Assembly (NCBI RefSeq): GCF_900460955.1
Contig: NZ_UFUW01000001.1
Location: 2,657,501-2,721,500 of the forward strand
Source: Cardiobacterium valvarum
GTDB lineage: Bacteria; Pseudomonadota; Gammaproteobacteria; Cardiobacteriales; Cardiobacteriaceae
Length of the DNA: 64,000 nucleotides
Direction of reading: 5' to 3'
Both the position numbers and the translations under genes were made by a program. Under the pieces are notes generated by a model. It had not been told where the DNA came from and made no database searches. It worked only from the letters and a program-made list of their open reading frames with translations. Positions 37,183 through 45,506 of the stretch are shown here, piece by piece. How positions within the stretch are numbered: the stretch's first letter is position 1; each line of letters begins with the position of its first letter.

Positions 37183-37383
37183 TTAACGGCGGGGATAGCG
37201 GCGACAATGCTCGCGCACATATTCCAACCGACCGCGACGAAAACGCAGGTAACGCGATACGTGCACGGCTTTCGGGTAGTGGCAAAGGATCATAATCCCT
37301 CCCATGTTCCAGAGGAGCTGGCTTGCCTGTGCACCCGAATATGTGTCAAGATGGCGCGGTACCGTTCCAAAGTACTTATCCAT
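37183..37383 (-). CDS. Small basic protein of unknown function
   Basis: 66 residues with an Arg-rich C-terminus: VSRYLRFRRGRLEYVREHC. It has a plausible RBS (TAGG) and lies alone between the exported protein and the toxin-antitoxin pair. The C-terminal block recalls short proteins of other phages, but I cannot name a family. The strand upstream has a CATGTAAA/TTTACATG inverted repeat (37406-37430) that may be an operator. Confidence 0.5.
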   Translation of the reverse strand: MDKYFGTVPRHLDTYSGAQASQLLWNMGGIMILCHYPKAVHVSRYLRFRRGRLEYVREHCRRYPRR

Positions 37384-37445
37384 CGCAATACCTATTGCGG
37401 GGTTTCATGTAAAAGCTCCCACTTTACATGCAGGACCCAAGGATA

Positions 37446-37482
37446 AAAGGCGGGCATATGACCGTATGCCCGCCTGTTTTTA
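37446..37482. terminator. Bidirectional terminator at the end of the toxin-antitoxin operon
   Basis: A strong stem AGGCGGGCATA/TATGCCCGCCT has T-runs on both sides. It lies 5 bases beyond the antitoxin stop on the minus strand and insulates the module. Confidence 0.75.
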
Positions 37483-37486
37483 TGCG

Positions 37487-38590
37487 TTACATATCCCACC
37501 CCTCACAATAGGCCGGATTGGCACGTGCAATAGCCCCAACCGGGGTCAGAACCCGGCGCTGCATCTTCCATTGCCCGGTTTGATGTTGCAGCTGCCCGAC
37601 GATCAGGCCTTTGTGCCGTCGTACATCGCGGGCAAAAGTCTCCAGCGCCGAAGTTTGAAAAACATTGCCGCCATAACGCGCGCAATAGGCCTGCAATGCG
37701 GCCTGTGGCACACAGAAATCTGCCGCCGCCGCATTGGCTTGCTGTTCATGCGCCGGCAAATTCTCGGTATCCTCACGCTGCAAAATCTGCGGATCATCCA
37801 CGGTTTCTGCGCTTTGTCCGTCGCCATTGAAAACATGCTCCAGCTCATGACGCAGGACAAACCAGAAATTATCAATCCGGTCCAGGCGCAACGACATGGC
37901 AATTACCGGATTCTCTTCGTCCAGCCAGAAACAGGCACCATCAATTTTTGCGCCTTTCAGCGCCTGCAAATACAGCAGACGGATGCCGTAAGACGGTAGC
38001 AGCGTAGCAACTTCGGCCACACGTGCTTCATCGTCCAGCATGGTTTCAAGTTGGGCCAGCAGGGGGGCCTTGCAGGCGGCATCAAACGTTGTCGGTACCG
38101 GCATTTTCTCTGTGATGGCGCGCGCGCGCATCACCCACGCCTGCTGCACCAGCGGATAATCGCCATAGAGCGCCGCCTGGGTCTTGGCGGCAAAGACAGG
38201 GGACCTTTCAAACCATTGCCGCATTGCTCGGGTTCGTGCCGTAATATCATTGACGGCCTGAATCCAGCCCCGCTTGACCATTTCCTGATAAAACGGGAAG
38301 GTCTCGCGGAATTTGGCTTTATCGGCGATCTCCGCCTGATTGATCTCGGTGTTCGCCAGATCGTACTGGCTTTGCAGATTCATCCATAATTCCGCGCTGG
38401 TGCCGAACGCGGCGGCCAGCTGCTGTGCCGTCTGTGCGGTAATGCCCGCCTTGCCGGCAATAATCTGGTTAACCACGCGTAGCGGCCGGCCAATCATTTC
38501 GGCCAGTTCTGTTTGTGTCCATTCGCGCGTATCCAGCTCATCCTTGAGGTATCCCCCTGGATGGAAGGCTTCTTCCTCGATATGGCTCAT
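37487..38590 (-). CDS. HigA antitoxin fused to ImmA/IrrE-type metallopeptidase
   Basis: 367 residues. Residues ~8-80 are a HigA-type helix-turn-helix (FHPGGYLKDELDTREWTQTELA, SAELWMNLQSQYDL). The C-terminal region (~200-330) has a zinc protease motif HELEH (248-252) followed by EQQANAAAADF, as in ImmA/IrrE (COG2856). ImmA-type proteases cleave phage repressors on signal; fused to an antitoxin they may control its own turnover. It overlaps the toxin gene by 4 bases. Downstream terminator at 37446. Confidence 0.85.
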   Translation of the reverse strand: MSHIEEEAFHPGGYLKDELDTREWTQTELAEMIGRPLRVVNQIIAGKAGITAQTAQQLAAAFGTSAELWMNLQSQYDLANTEINQAEIADKAKFRETFPFYQEMVKRGWIQAVNDITARTRAMRQWFERSPVFAAKTQAALYGDYPLVQQAWVMRARAITEKMPVPTTFDAACKAPLLAQLETMLDDEARVAEVATLLPSYGIRLLYLQALKGAKIDGACFWLDEENPVIAMSLRLDRIDNFWFVLRHELEHVFNGDGQSAETVDDPQILQREDTENLPAHEQQANAAAADFCVPQAALQAYCARYGGNVFQTSALETFARDVRRHKGLIVGQLQHQTGQWKMQRRVLTPVGAIARANPAYCEGWDM

Positions 38591-39081
38591 GGCACCCTCA
38601 CCCTAATGAAAATCTTCTTAATAGAACAAATCACGATTTCCTCCGCGTCAAGGAGGAACATCAAGCGGTATTGGTCGTTCAGTCGTAACGAACGCTCCCG
38701 TCTCTCTCTATATTCTTCACAATGCAAAGGACGCTCCCGTCCCCCCCTATATTCTTCACAATGCAAAGGACGCTCCCGTCCCCCCCTATATTCTTCACAA
38801 TGCAAAGGACGCTCCCGTCCCCCCCTATATTCTTCGCAATACAAAGGACTCTCCCGTCTCTCTCTATATTCTTCACAATACAAAGGACGCTCCCGTCTAT
38901 CTCTATCTCTATATTCTTCACAATGCAAAGAACGCATGGCTTGCAAATCGCGTATGTTTTTTGCCGCCTTGATGTAATTGAGGCACTTCCTGAACGCTTT
39001 ACCGAGCTCCGCTGGGTAGCCTTTGACAGGCTGTCCGTCCGCCAGTTTTTGCAACTTCTTGTCCTGAATACTGTACCGCAT
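38587..39081 (-). CDS. HigB-type toxin with in-frame 13-residue repeat expansion
   Basis: 164 residues. It starts MRYSIQDKKLQKLADGQP and ends SLRLNDQYRLMFLLD, EIVICSIKKI, both HigB/RelE-fold. Between residues ~54 and ~130 are six units of about CEEYRGGRERPLH, encoded by a 39-bp tandem repeat, exactly where the canonical loop before the SLRLND strand lies. Normal HigB is about 92-110 residues. The frame stays open, so a longer protein is probably made, but it may be inactive, altered or a degradation target. Co-transcribed with the antitoxin downstream. Confidence 0.75.
   Translation of the reverse strand: MRYSIQDKKLQKLADGQPVKGYPAELGKAFRKCLNYIKAAKNIRDLQAMRSLHCEEYRDRDRRERPLYCEEYRERRESPLYCEEYRGGRERPLHCEEYRGGRERPLHCEEYRGGRERPLHCEEYRERRERSLRLNDQYRLMFLLDAEEIVICSIKKIFIRVRVP
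38693..38932. repeat. 39-bp tandem repeat inside the toxin gene
   Basis: CGCTCCCG (or CTCTCCCG) recurs at 38693, 38732, 38771, 38810, 38849 and 38888, a strict 39-base period. The last unit is 45 bases because of extra TCTATC. The three central units are nearly identical. All lengths are multiples of three. Confidence 0.95.
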
Positions 39082-39100
39082 GAAGCGCCTGAAATGTCAT

Positions 39101-39120
39101 TTTGTGTAAAATGGTACAAA
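39101..39120. promoter_or_regulatory. Candidate antitoxin operator upstream of toxin gene
   Basis: The imperfect palindrome TTTGTGTA...TACAAA lies 20 bases upstream of the toxin start, where HigA autoregulation would act. Confidence 0.4.
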
Positions 39121-39146
39121 CTCAAAAACCATAAGTCAATACCCGC

Positions 39147-39626
39147 TCACTGCCCAGCAAGGTAATCCCCCGCAAGCTGCACCATCTCCGCCACATCCTC
39201 ATCAGTGAGCTGCAAAAAGGGGCGAGCGGGGATGCCGGGGTGGTTGACGCTCTTGCGGTAGATGGTGCGGTTGCCGACCTTGAAAGCCAGTGCCTTGGCG
39301 CGGCGGGCGGTGATGGCGTGCGGCGCCGTGCCAAATTGGTGATAGGGGGCGTAACTGAGGCTGGAGCCGACCACCGCCTGCTTGCTGTCGCTTTCTGCGG
39401 TGATACTGTCGCGCAGCCGCCCGGTATCCAGCAGCGGCCTGCCGCGTCGTGCTTTCAGACCCGCCCAGGCGGGGCGGCCACCGGCGCGGAAATTGAGCAT
39501 CACTGCGCGCTGCATCCTTGCGGCAAGCAGCGCGGTAAGGTCATCGGAGTGTGCGAGCGTGCCCTCGATGCTGTTGAGCAGATTGGTGAGGGGGTCGAGG
39601 TTAACGCGGATGTCGAGTTCAGCCAT
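39147..39626 (-). CDS. Virion morphogenesis protein (Mu gp31, G)
   Basis: 159 residues. Phage_tail_S/morphogenesis family: FRAGGRPAWAGLKA, GRPLLDTGRLRDSIT, YAPYHQFGTAPHAI and HPGIPARPFLQL are classic. It completes tail attachment. It overlaps the small gene at 39619. Confidence 0.93.
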   Translation of the reverse strand: MAELDIRVNLDPLTNLLNSIEGTLAHSDDLTALLAARMQRAVMLNFRAGGRPAWAGLKARRGRPLLDTGRLRDSITAESDSKQAVVGSSLSYAPYHQFGTAPHAITARRAKALAFKVGNRTIYRKSVNHPGIPARPFLQLTDEDVAEMVQLAGDYLAGQ

Positions 39627-40074
39627 GTTGCCGTGCCTCGTGCCATGCCCTGATGTCGGCAAACTGCGCTTCCATCCACTCAGGGTTATGCTCCACCAGC
39701 CACAGCAGGCCGAAGGCCTCGCCGACGCCGTAGGAATACAGCTCGCCATTGATGTTGCGGTGTGCATCCAGCCAGCGCCACATCTCTTCATTGTGCGGCG
39801 TGTTGTAGGCGTTCACCGGTGCATCGTCGAAGCCTTGCCAGTCTTCGCCGAACAGGTCGCGGCCATAAGCGGCATAGGCGGCATCCGGGTCTTCCGCCAC
39901 CGCCACCGCAATCCACGCCTGCTGCGCTGCCTCAAAGGCGGCAAAGGTCGGGTATTGCGGGTGGTAGCGCCAGAGGGTGCGCCGCTCCGCCTCCGTCAGG
40001 TAGTTGTAGATAAAATCCTCAGGCTGCCAGCCGCGCGGTTCGTTTTCGTTCAGATTTCCTGCAAGGTGAGCCAT
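39619..40074 (-). CDS. Unknown protein between F and G; candidate immunity protein of the MuF toxin
   Basis: 151 residues, acidic, Trp-rich (WQPEDFIYNYLTEAERRTLW, WRWLDAHRNINGELYSYG). It is not part of the Mu gene set at this point. Its start lies inside the last 25 bases of the MuF gene and its end overlaps gene G. Small acidic proteins directly after a toxin-tipped MuF are typical immunity partners. Binding is not shown; a moron or head accessory role is possible. Confidence 0.6.
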   Translation of the reverse strand: MAHLAGNLNENEPRGWQPEDFIYNYLTEAERRTLWRYHPQYPTFAAFEAAQQAWIAVAVAEDPDAAYAAYGRDLFGEDWQGFDDAPVNAYNTPHNEEMWRWLDAHRNINGELYSYGVGEAFGLLWLVEHNPEWMEAQFADIRAWHEARQHG

Positions 40075-41504
40075 TGTTCGCTTTTTCCGTTGATGGTTCT
40101 TATTTCGCCGCTCAGGATGCGCCATGCCGTACCGGGGCGGAATATCACTTCTTCCTGCTGCGGCAGCAGGCTGAGGGCGCGTATTTTCTTGCCGCGTTGG
40201 CAATGGAGGGTGAGGCGCACCGGATAACGGGCAAAAACCTCCGCTCCGGCACTGCCGCTGAAAAAGGTGGGGTTATAGACCACATCGCCCACATCCAGTC
40301 CGGCGAAAAGGGCATTGTACTCCGCCGCTGTGGCGCGCCGCACCACCGTGCCGGCATAGTCGGGCAGTTTGCGCAGGGCGCTTTCCATATTGGCCACCAG
40401 CGCCGCGCTGACCAGCTTTTCGGGGTATTTTAGTCCTGCACCGCCGTGCAGCAGCAGGTTGTTGATGTGCCCGTGTACCCGGGTAAACACGGCAATGGAC
40501 AGCGTCTCCGCCTCGTCCAGTCCCAGCGCCGCACCACGCCCGAACAGGTCATTGTGCTTATAGCGGATATTGTGGGTAATCTCTGCCTGCGCCGCACCAT
40601 ATTGCGGCACGGTGTCCAGTGCCTGCTTCAGCGCATCCAGATTCTCTATGCCACGCAGTCCGGCGGCCTCACCCGCAAGTTTGGCACGCTCGGCCAGCCG
40701 CTCGGCAAAGGCCGCGCCGTGCTTCTCCGCCGCAATCTGCTGCAATCGGTCGAGGTAATTGGCGCCGACGTTGCGGTCAAAGCCGACATCGGCACTGATG
40801 ATCTGCCCATTGGGCATTTTCAGGCCGCGTGTGGTCACGGTGTCGCCGTCGCGCCCGACCAGCTGCTCCACGTCCTCCCACTGCCCCTCGCTGCTCTCGG
40901 CAACACGGCCCATGGCTTCGAGGTCGCGCGCGCTGTGCTGGATGACACTGCACCTGCAATTAAAACCATTGGGCGGATAAAAAGTCTGCCAAAACGGGTC
41001 ATCAATAGGGTAAATATGCCCATCCAGTGCCGCGTGTTCGTCGCGGGTACGGTCATCCATCACCGCCGTGTACTCAAGGTAGGGCATGGCCTTTTGTACG
41101 CGCGTGATTTCCTGCCAGCGTCCGGCGGCAAAGGCATTTTTGACGTTGGTGCGGTAGATGGAGTTAAGACGGTGCTCACCAAAGCGCACCGCCAGTTGCT
41201 CGCCGGTCTTGCTGTCCACCATCAGGCCGTCATCAAGCAGCCAGCCGTGTTGCGCCATGCGGCCGCCGACATCCTCGCGCCACTCACGCTGCGATTTGCC
41301 CTGATTGATGGCTTCTTGCAGCGAGGCGCGCAGTTCCTCTACCACGTCCTCGCGGTAGAGACCCGTGATAAAAAACGCCTGCTGCTCGGCAGCGATTTGC
41401 GCCTCGCGCCAGTTGGCGGGGGTGGCGTAGCCTAGGCTCTGGAAATAGCGGACGGCGCGCTCCGGCGGCAGGCCGAGGGCGAAACCGAGGTCAGGCGCGG
41501 GCAT
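40050..41504 (-). CDS. MuF head morphogenesis protein with C-terminal ADP-ribosyltransferase-like domain
   Basis: 484 residues. Residues ~1-200 are the SPP1 gp7/MuF domain (RTNVKNAFAAGRWQE, YLEYTAVMDDRTRDEHAALDG, PPNGFNCRCSV). Residues ~325-484 look like an ART fold: IAVFTRVHGHINNLLL, LRKLPDYAGTVVRRA (R389/390), TFFSGSAGAEVF, then ALSLLPQQEEVIFRPGTAWRI. The last block matches the Q/E-x-E catalytic turn, here Q450-E-E452. MuF fusions with toxin domains form a known polymorphic toxin class of temperate phages. The first-ATG frame upstream of 41504 is portal shadow. Confidence 0.82.
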   Translation of the reverse strand: MPAPDLGFALGLPPERAVRYFQSLGYATPANWREAQIAAEQQAFFITGLYREDVVEELRASLQEAINQGKSQREWREDVGGRMAQHGWLLDDGLMVDSKTGEQLAVRFGEHRLNSIYRTNVKNAFAAGRWQEITRVQKAMPYLEYTAVMDDRTRDEHAALDGHIYPIDDPFWQTFYPPNGFNCRCSVIQHSARDLEAMGRVAESSEGQWEDVEQLVGRDGDTVTTRGLKMPNGQIISADVGFDRNVGANYLDRLQQIAAEKHGAAFAERLAERAKLAGEAAGLRGIENLDALKQALDTVPQYGAAQAEITHNIRYKHNDLFGRGAALGLDEAETLSIAVFTRVHGHINNLLLHGGAGLKYPEKLVSAALVANMESALRKLPDYAGTVVRRATAAEYNALFAGLDVGDVVYNPTFFSGSAGAEVFARYPVRLTLHCQRGKKIRALSLLPQQEEVIFRPGTAWRILSGEIRTINGKSEQWLTLQEI

Positions 41505-43095
41505 GGATTTGCCCCCACAGATTGGCGACAAAGAGGGCGCGCGCCAATACCTGCTGCATCTGCGCACCATCCCAGTCGGGATAGGCGGCGCGCACGTCGG
41601 TGGCGAGCGCATCAAGGCTCACGCCCTGTTGCAGCAGCTTGCCGAGATGTTTCGCCAGCGCCTCGCCGCCCTCGTTAAGCGGATTATGCGCGGCGTCGCG
41701 ATCAAGTATTGCTTCTAGCAGTTGTTGCCCGCTGGCATTGGCCGGCGTGACCGAGAGGGCCGCCTGCCGTGGCGCGCAACAACTACATCCCGCGCCGGCA
41801 AAACCGGCAGCGGCAGCGAGTGGCGCGGGTGCGGCGTTATTGTCGGGCAGGTGCAACACGGCCTCGCCCTCCACCGCCGCCGGAATGGCGAGCTTTTCGC
41901 GCGCCCAGGCAGCGGGAATCTGCATGCCGATGCCGACCAGTTTTGGCAGAGCGTCAGCGTAAACGGCAAGGTCTTCGGGTTGTGACAGGTCAAACGCAAA
42001 GTACGGCATCCGCGCCGGGTCAACGCCGCCACGGTTGAGCAGTACCAGCGGCGCAATCAGCTGCCGTGTCAGCGTTGCCGCCAGTTGACGGGCATCGCTG
42101 GCGAGCAGGTCGTGCCGCACCTCGTTATGGACGTTGCCAAGGGCGTTGGTGCTCGTCTTACCGTCGGCCTGGCTGGTCAGGGTGCCGCCGAGGATGATTT
42201 TGCTCGCCGTTTTTTCACACCAGCTAATCATGGTCATGTAAGCGTCGCCGTTGCCGTCGGCGGCATTGAGCAGCTCCAGCCCCATGCCCTCGGGGATGAT
42301 GCCGGCGGCGTTGTGGCCGATGCCGACCACGGCGCGCAGCAGGGTCTTTTTATCCTCCTCGGTGGCTCCGGCGCTGTATTTACCGATGCGCACCGGCAGG
42401 CCGTAAATTTCCAAAAATTCGGCGAGGTCGCGGATCGAGTAATTTTTGAAGAGATACGGCCAAACTAATGACCGCATCAAGCCGCCGCGCGCGGTGATAC
42501 CGCTGCGCGCCTGGGCACGATGCACAATCCAGCCGCAAGGCCACAGCTCCTCCCCTTCGGGGTCGCCGTCCACCGCGCGCAGCCGTAATACATTTTTCCG
42601 CAGCTGAAACCAGCCCTGCGGGCGATGGGTAAAGGTGGCGGGCAACCATAGCCCATCGCGCTGTTGCCAGGCGATTTCACAGGCGGCAAAGCCGTGGCCG
42701 AGTGCGTCGAGCAGGTCAAAGAGCAACGCCTCAAAATCATCCAGCCCGTACAGCCAGCGCTTGACCTCTTCGGCGAGTGCCTGCTCCGCCGCCGTGGCAT
42801 CCACCGGCGGCAATACCTGCCACGGCAGGCCAATCAGCGCCCGTTTGCGCTTGCTCATCTCGGCGAAGATATGGCCGTCTTTTTCCTCGGCGTCGGCAAA
42901 AAGCTCCGCTTGCGCGGTGATGTCGCCGTCCTCGGCGGATTCGAGGATGTCGTGCAGTTTCAGCGGCGTCAGCCCGCGTCCGGGATGGTCAAACGTGGTG
43001 CCGAGCCGCGCGGCCAGCGCTGCGCTCTGTGCGCCTTTGGGTACTTTAATGCGTTGTTGTACGGCCTTTAACGCCGCCTTAAACCAGTGTTGCAT
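41491..43095 (-). CDS. Portal protein (Mu gp29, DUF935)
   Basis: 534 residues. DUF935 blocks: LGTTFDHPGRGLTPLKLHDI, KRKRALIGLPWQVLPP, GYGFAACEIAW-like GHGFAACEIAWQ, EIYGLPVRIGKY, ILGGTLTSQADGKTSTNALG. It forms the dodecameric DNA entry ring. AGGAGG precedes the ATG at 43095. A Cys-rich insertion (GAGCSCCAPRQ, ~430) is noticeable near the C-terminus. Confidence 0.93.
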   Translation of the reverse strand: MQHWFKAALKAVQQRIKVPKGAQSAALAARLGTTFDHPGRGLTPLKLHDILESAEDGDITAQAELFADAEEKDGHIFAEMSKRKRALIGLPWQVLPPVDATAAEQALAEEVKRWLYGLDDFEALLFDLLDALGHGFAACEIAWQQRDGLWLPATFTHRPQGWFQLRKNVLRLRAVDGDPEGEELWPCGWIVHRAQARSGITARGGLMRSLVWPYLFKNYSIRDLAEFLEIYGLPVRIGKYSAGATEEDKKTLLRAVVGIGHNAAGIIPEGMGLELLNAADGNGDAYMTMISWCEKTASKIILGGTLTSQADGKTSTNALGNVHNEVRHDLLASDARQLAATLTRQLIAPLVLLNRGGVDPARMPYFAFDLSQPEDLAVYADALPKLVGIGMQIPAAWAREKLAIPAAVEGEAVLHLPDNNAAPAPLAAAAGFAGAGCSCCAPRQAALSVTPANASGQQLLEAILDRDAAHNPLNEGGEALAKHLGKLLQQGVSLDALATDVRAAYPDWDGAQMQQVLARALFVANLWGQIHARA

Positions 43096-43106
43096 TGCTT
43101 GTCCTC

Positions 43107-44729
43107 CTACCATGCGCCGTCGCCAAAGCGCGCCGCGTCGCTATGACGCGGCACCGCCGTATAGCCCACCTGCTGCCCGCCGTGCGCCACCGCCCCCGCC
43201 CACAGCATATGCAGGGCATCGGGGCCGTCGTCATGATCGGCCTTGGGGAAATGGCGCAACTGGCTGATCAATGTCGCCTGCTCGCTGTGCAGCTTGATCA
43301 GACCGTTCGCCATATGCGGTTGCAGGCTCTCAATGCGCAGCATCTTGTCACTATGCGGGCTGACCGCACGCGCGGGGACGGGGATGCCCTGCGCGGCACT
43401 GCGGCGGATAAGCTCCGTCCGCAAAAATTCCTGGAATTGCACCGCCTCGACAAACCACACCAGACAGTGGTAGCGCTGGTGCAGGGCAATGACGTCGCTG
43501 ATGATGCGGTCGGGCAGACGTTTTTTGATTTGCGCCTCGACAACGTAGAGCGTGCCGCTCTTGCGCTCGTAGCCGCCAACGAGGATGGCGGACGGGTCGC
43601 GCGCTGCGCCCGCTCTGCCCAAAGAGGGGTCCACCGCGCCAAAATAGACGAGGTCGTGCGGCAGCTCTCCCCAGTACTGGATGACATGGGCAAAGGGCAC
43701 ATCCTCGCCGCTGACCGGGTCGTTTTGGTACTCCGAATCAAAGGTGGCATGTCCGTCGCGGGCGCGGATTTTCATCAGTGCCAAGAGCGGTCGCGCCGCC
43801 CAGCTCACCACCGCGCCGGCATCCATCGCGGCGCGGTGCTCGTAATAAAAGCGATCGGCGGCGGCCTCGCCGCCGGACAGATAGATGCTCTCCCATTCGT
43901 CCCACAGCACCATGTCGCTCGGCGGCTTGAGCAGCGCCTTAAAACGCGCCGTGGTCCATGCCTTGTTGTTTAGAGTGCGCGCCAGCACGCTGTCGTAGTG
44001 GAGGATGGTGCCGATATAGACCACATCCATTTTCTCGCCGGCGGCGCCCAGCGGCAGCACGGTCTTGGTCAGCCAGCTGTGCAGCTTGTCGCGCTGCTCG
44101 GCGCTGCGCACTTGTTCGTCGTTTTCGAGGTCGTCAAGGATGACCAGGTCGGGACGGTGTGCGCCGTGGCGCAGACCGCGCAGCTTTTTGCCGCTACCGG
44201 CGATGGTGATTTTGATGTTGTTGGCGGTGACCACGGTGCCCGCCTGCCATACCCGCCCTTTGCCCGCCGCCTCCGGGAAATCTATGCGCAAACGCGGATT
44301 GGCCTCCAGCTCGACCTTGATGGCCTCCAGCATCGGATAGGCCTGGTCGATACTCTCCATAATCAGCACCGCGTAATGCTTGCGCCCGGTGACGATGCAG
44401 TACAGGGTAAAAAGCTGGGTGACGAGGGTGGATTTGGCTTCGCCACGCGGCGCAGCGATGGCGTCCAGCTCGCTTTTCGGGCTTTGCAGGATGCGCGGCA
44501 GACGGTCAAAGAGGTAGCGGTGCAGGTCGCTGCGCTCTGGATGGCGGGTGTAATGCGGGAAATAGTGGTTGACGAAGTAGTCATAGCCCGCGCGCGGGTC
44601 GAAAACCAACTTGCGCCGTGCCGCCACCGCCTTGGCGCTGTCGTCCCAGCCCGCATAGTGTGCCTCAATATTGGCACGCAACGACGCCGACAGCGCGGCG
44701 AGGTTTTCAAAAAATTCAGCTTTTTTCAT
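43107..44729 (-). CDS. Terminase large subunit (Mu gp28)
   Basis: 540 residues. ATPase part: Walker A-like APRGEAKST, Walker B PDLVILDDLEND. Nuclease part: YFGAVDPSLGRAGA with the catalytic Asp, and VVEAQIKKRLPDRIISD. Packages phage DNA by headful with host flanks, as in Mu. Its start overlaps the small gene upstream by 4 bases. Confidence 0.93.
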   Translation of the reverse strand: MKKAEFFENLAALSASLRANIEAHYAGWDDSAKAVAARRKLVFDPRAGYDYFVNHYFPHYTRHPERSDLHRYLFDRLPRILQSPKSELDAIAAPRGEAKSTLVTQLFTLYCIVTGRKHYAVLIMESIDQAYPMLEAIKVELEANPRLRIDFPEAAGKGRVWQAGTVVTANNIKITIAGSGKKLRGLRHGAHRPDLVILDDLENDEQVRSAEQRDKLHSWLTKTVLPLGAAGEKMDVVYIGTILHYDSVLARTLNNKAWTTARFKALLKPPSDMVLWDEWESIYLSGGEAAADRFYYEHRAAMDAGAVVSWAARPLLALMKIRARDGHATFDSEYQNDPVSGEDVPFAHVIQYWGELPHDLVYFGAVDPSLGRAGAARDPSAILVGGYERKSGTLYVVEAQIKKRLPDRIISDVIALHQRYHCLVWFVEAVQFQEFLRTELIRRSAAQGIPVPARAVSPHSDKMLRIESLQPHMANGLIKLHSEQATLISQLRHFPKADHDDGPDALHMLWAGAVAHGGQQVGYTAVPRHSDAARFGDGAW

Positions 44730-45010
44730 GCTTCACCAGCGGGACTGAGGAGTTTTTCCGTCTCCGTCCTGACCAGTTCCAAAAACGCGGCGAAGTTGGC
44801 GCAATCGTGCGGCACGGTCTTGCCGCCCACGGTCAGCTCGTAGCGTGGCCGTTGCGGGTTGTCGCAGCTCACGCATACGACGCGGTGGCGGATAGTGATG
44901 ATGGTCCACGCTCTGCCGTCCGGCTTGTGGTAGGTGGCGATTTCGCTCGCGTGGATGTGCAGCATTCGCACCACAGCGGCCAGTTCAAAATTAAAACAGA
45001 CCCGCGTCAT
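44726..45010 (-). CDS. Small phage protein of unknown function between terminase subunits
   Basis: 94 residues starting MTRVCFNFELAAVVRMLHIHA, with CVSCDNPQRPRYELTVGG and CANFAAFLELVRTE. No family recognised. ATGA overlaps on both sides place it in the packaging operon. Confidence 0.65.
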   Translation of the reverse strand: MTRVCFNFELAAVVRMLHIHASEIATYHKPDGRAWTIITIRHRVVCVSCDNPQRPRYELTVGGKTVPHDCANFAAFLELVRTETEKLLSPAGEA

Positions 45011-45504
45011 TTCAATTCCTTCTCCAGTTGCGCCCCAAAAGGTTCGAGTTCGTCGAGAAACGCGCCGAGTAATTCGGGGCGTTTTGTTTTCAGCCAGTCG
45101 GCCAATTTTTCCAGCACTTCCAGTGCCACGGCGAGGCGTGAGGTTTCCGGCAGCAGTTTTTTGTTGGCGCTGATGGCCTTGTTGTAGCTGTCGGAGAGCG
45201 AGGTCAAGAGCGTTACCCGCTCACTGGCGGGGATGTCTTCACGCGCCAGCGCATCCATTGTCCCCTTGAATTGCAGGACGAGGTCGGTGAGTAGTTGCCG
45301 CGCGATGTCTTCGAGGTCTTTGCCGGCCATCGTGTGTGCGGCGCGCAGTTTTTCCCAGTTGTCGCCGGCGGTTTCCGCCTTGTCCTTCCAGCGGCGCGCG
45401 GTGGCAAAGCTCACACCGCACTGCCCCGCCGCGACCTCCAGCGACAACCGCTCAAAGACGTAGAGCCGTCGCAGTTTGTCCCTGGTCTCCTGCCCATGCG
45501 CCAT
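45007..45504 (-). CDS. Terminase small subunit (DUF1804 type)
   Basis: 165 residues. ETRDKLRRLYVFERLSLEVAA and CGVSFATARRWKDKAETAGD form the DUF1804 helix-turn-helix. The rest is helical oligomerisation region. It recognises phage DNA for packaging. Confidence 0.87.
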   Translation of the reverse strand: MAHGQETRDKLRRLYVFERLSLEVAAGQCGVSFATARRWKDKAETAGDNWEKLRAAHTMAGKDLEDIARQLLTDLVLQFKGTMDALAREDIPASERVTLLTSLSDSYNKAISANKKLLPETSRLAVALEVLEKLADWLKTKRPELLGAFLDELEPFGAQLEKELK

Positions 45505-45506
45505 GC

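Noticed and set aside
38693-38932. CRISPR array
   Set aside because: A head-to-tail 39-bp repeat inside an open toxin frame; the variable part is short and repetitive, not spacer-like.
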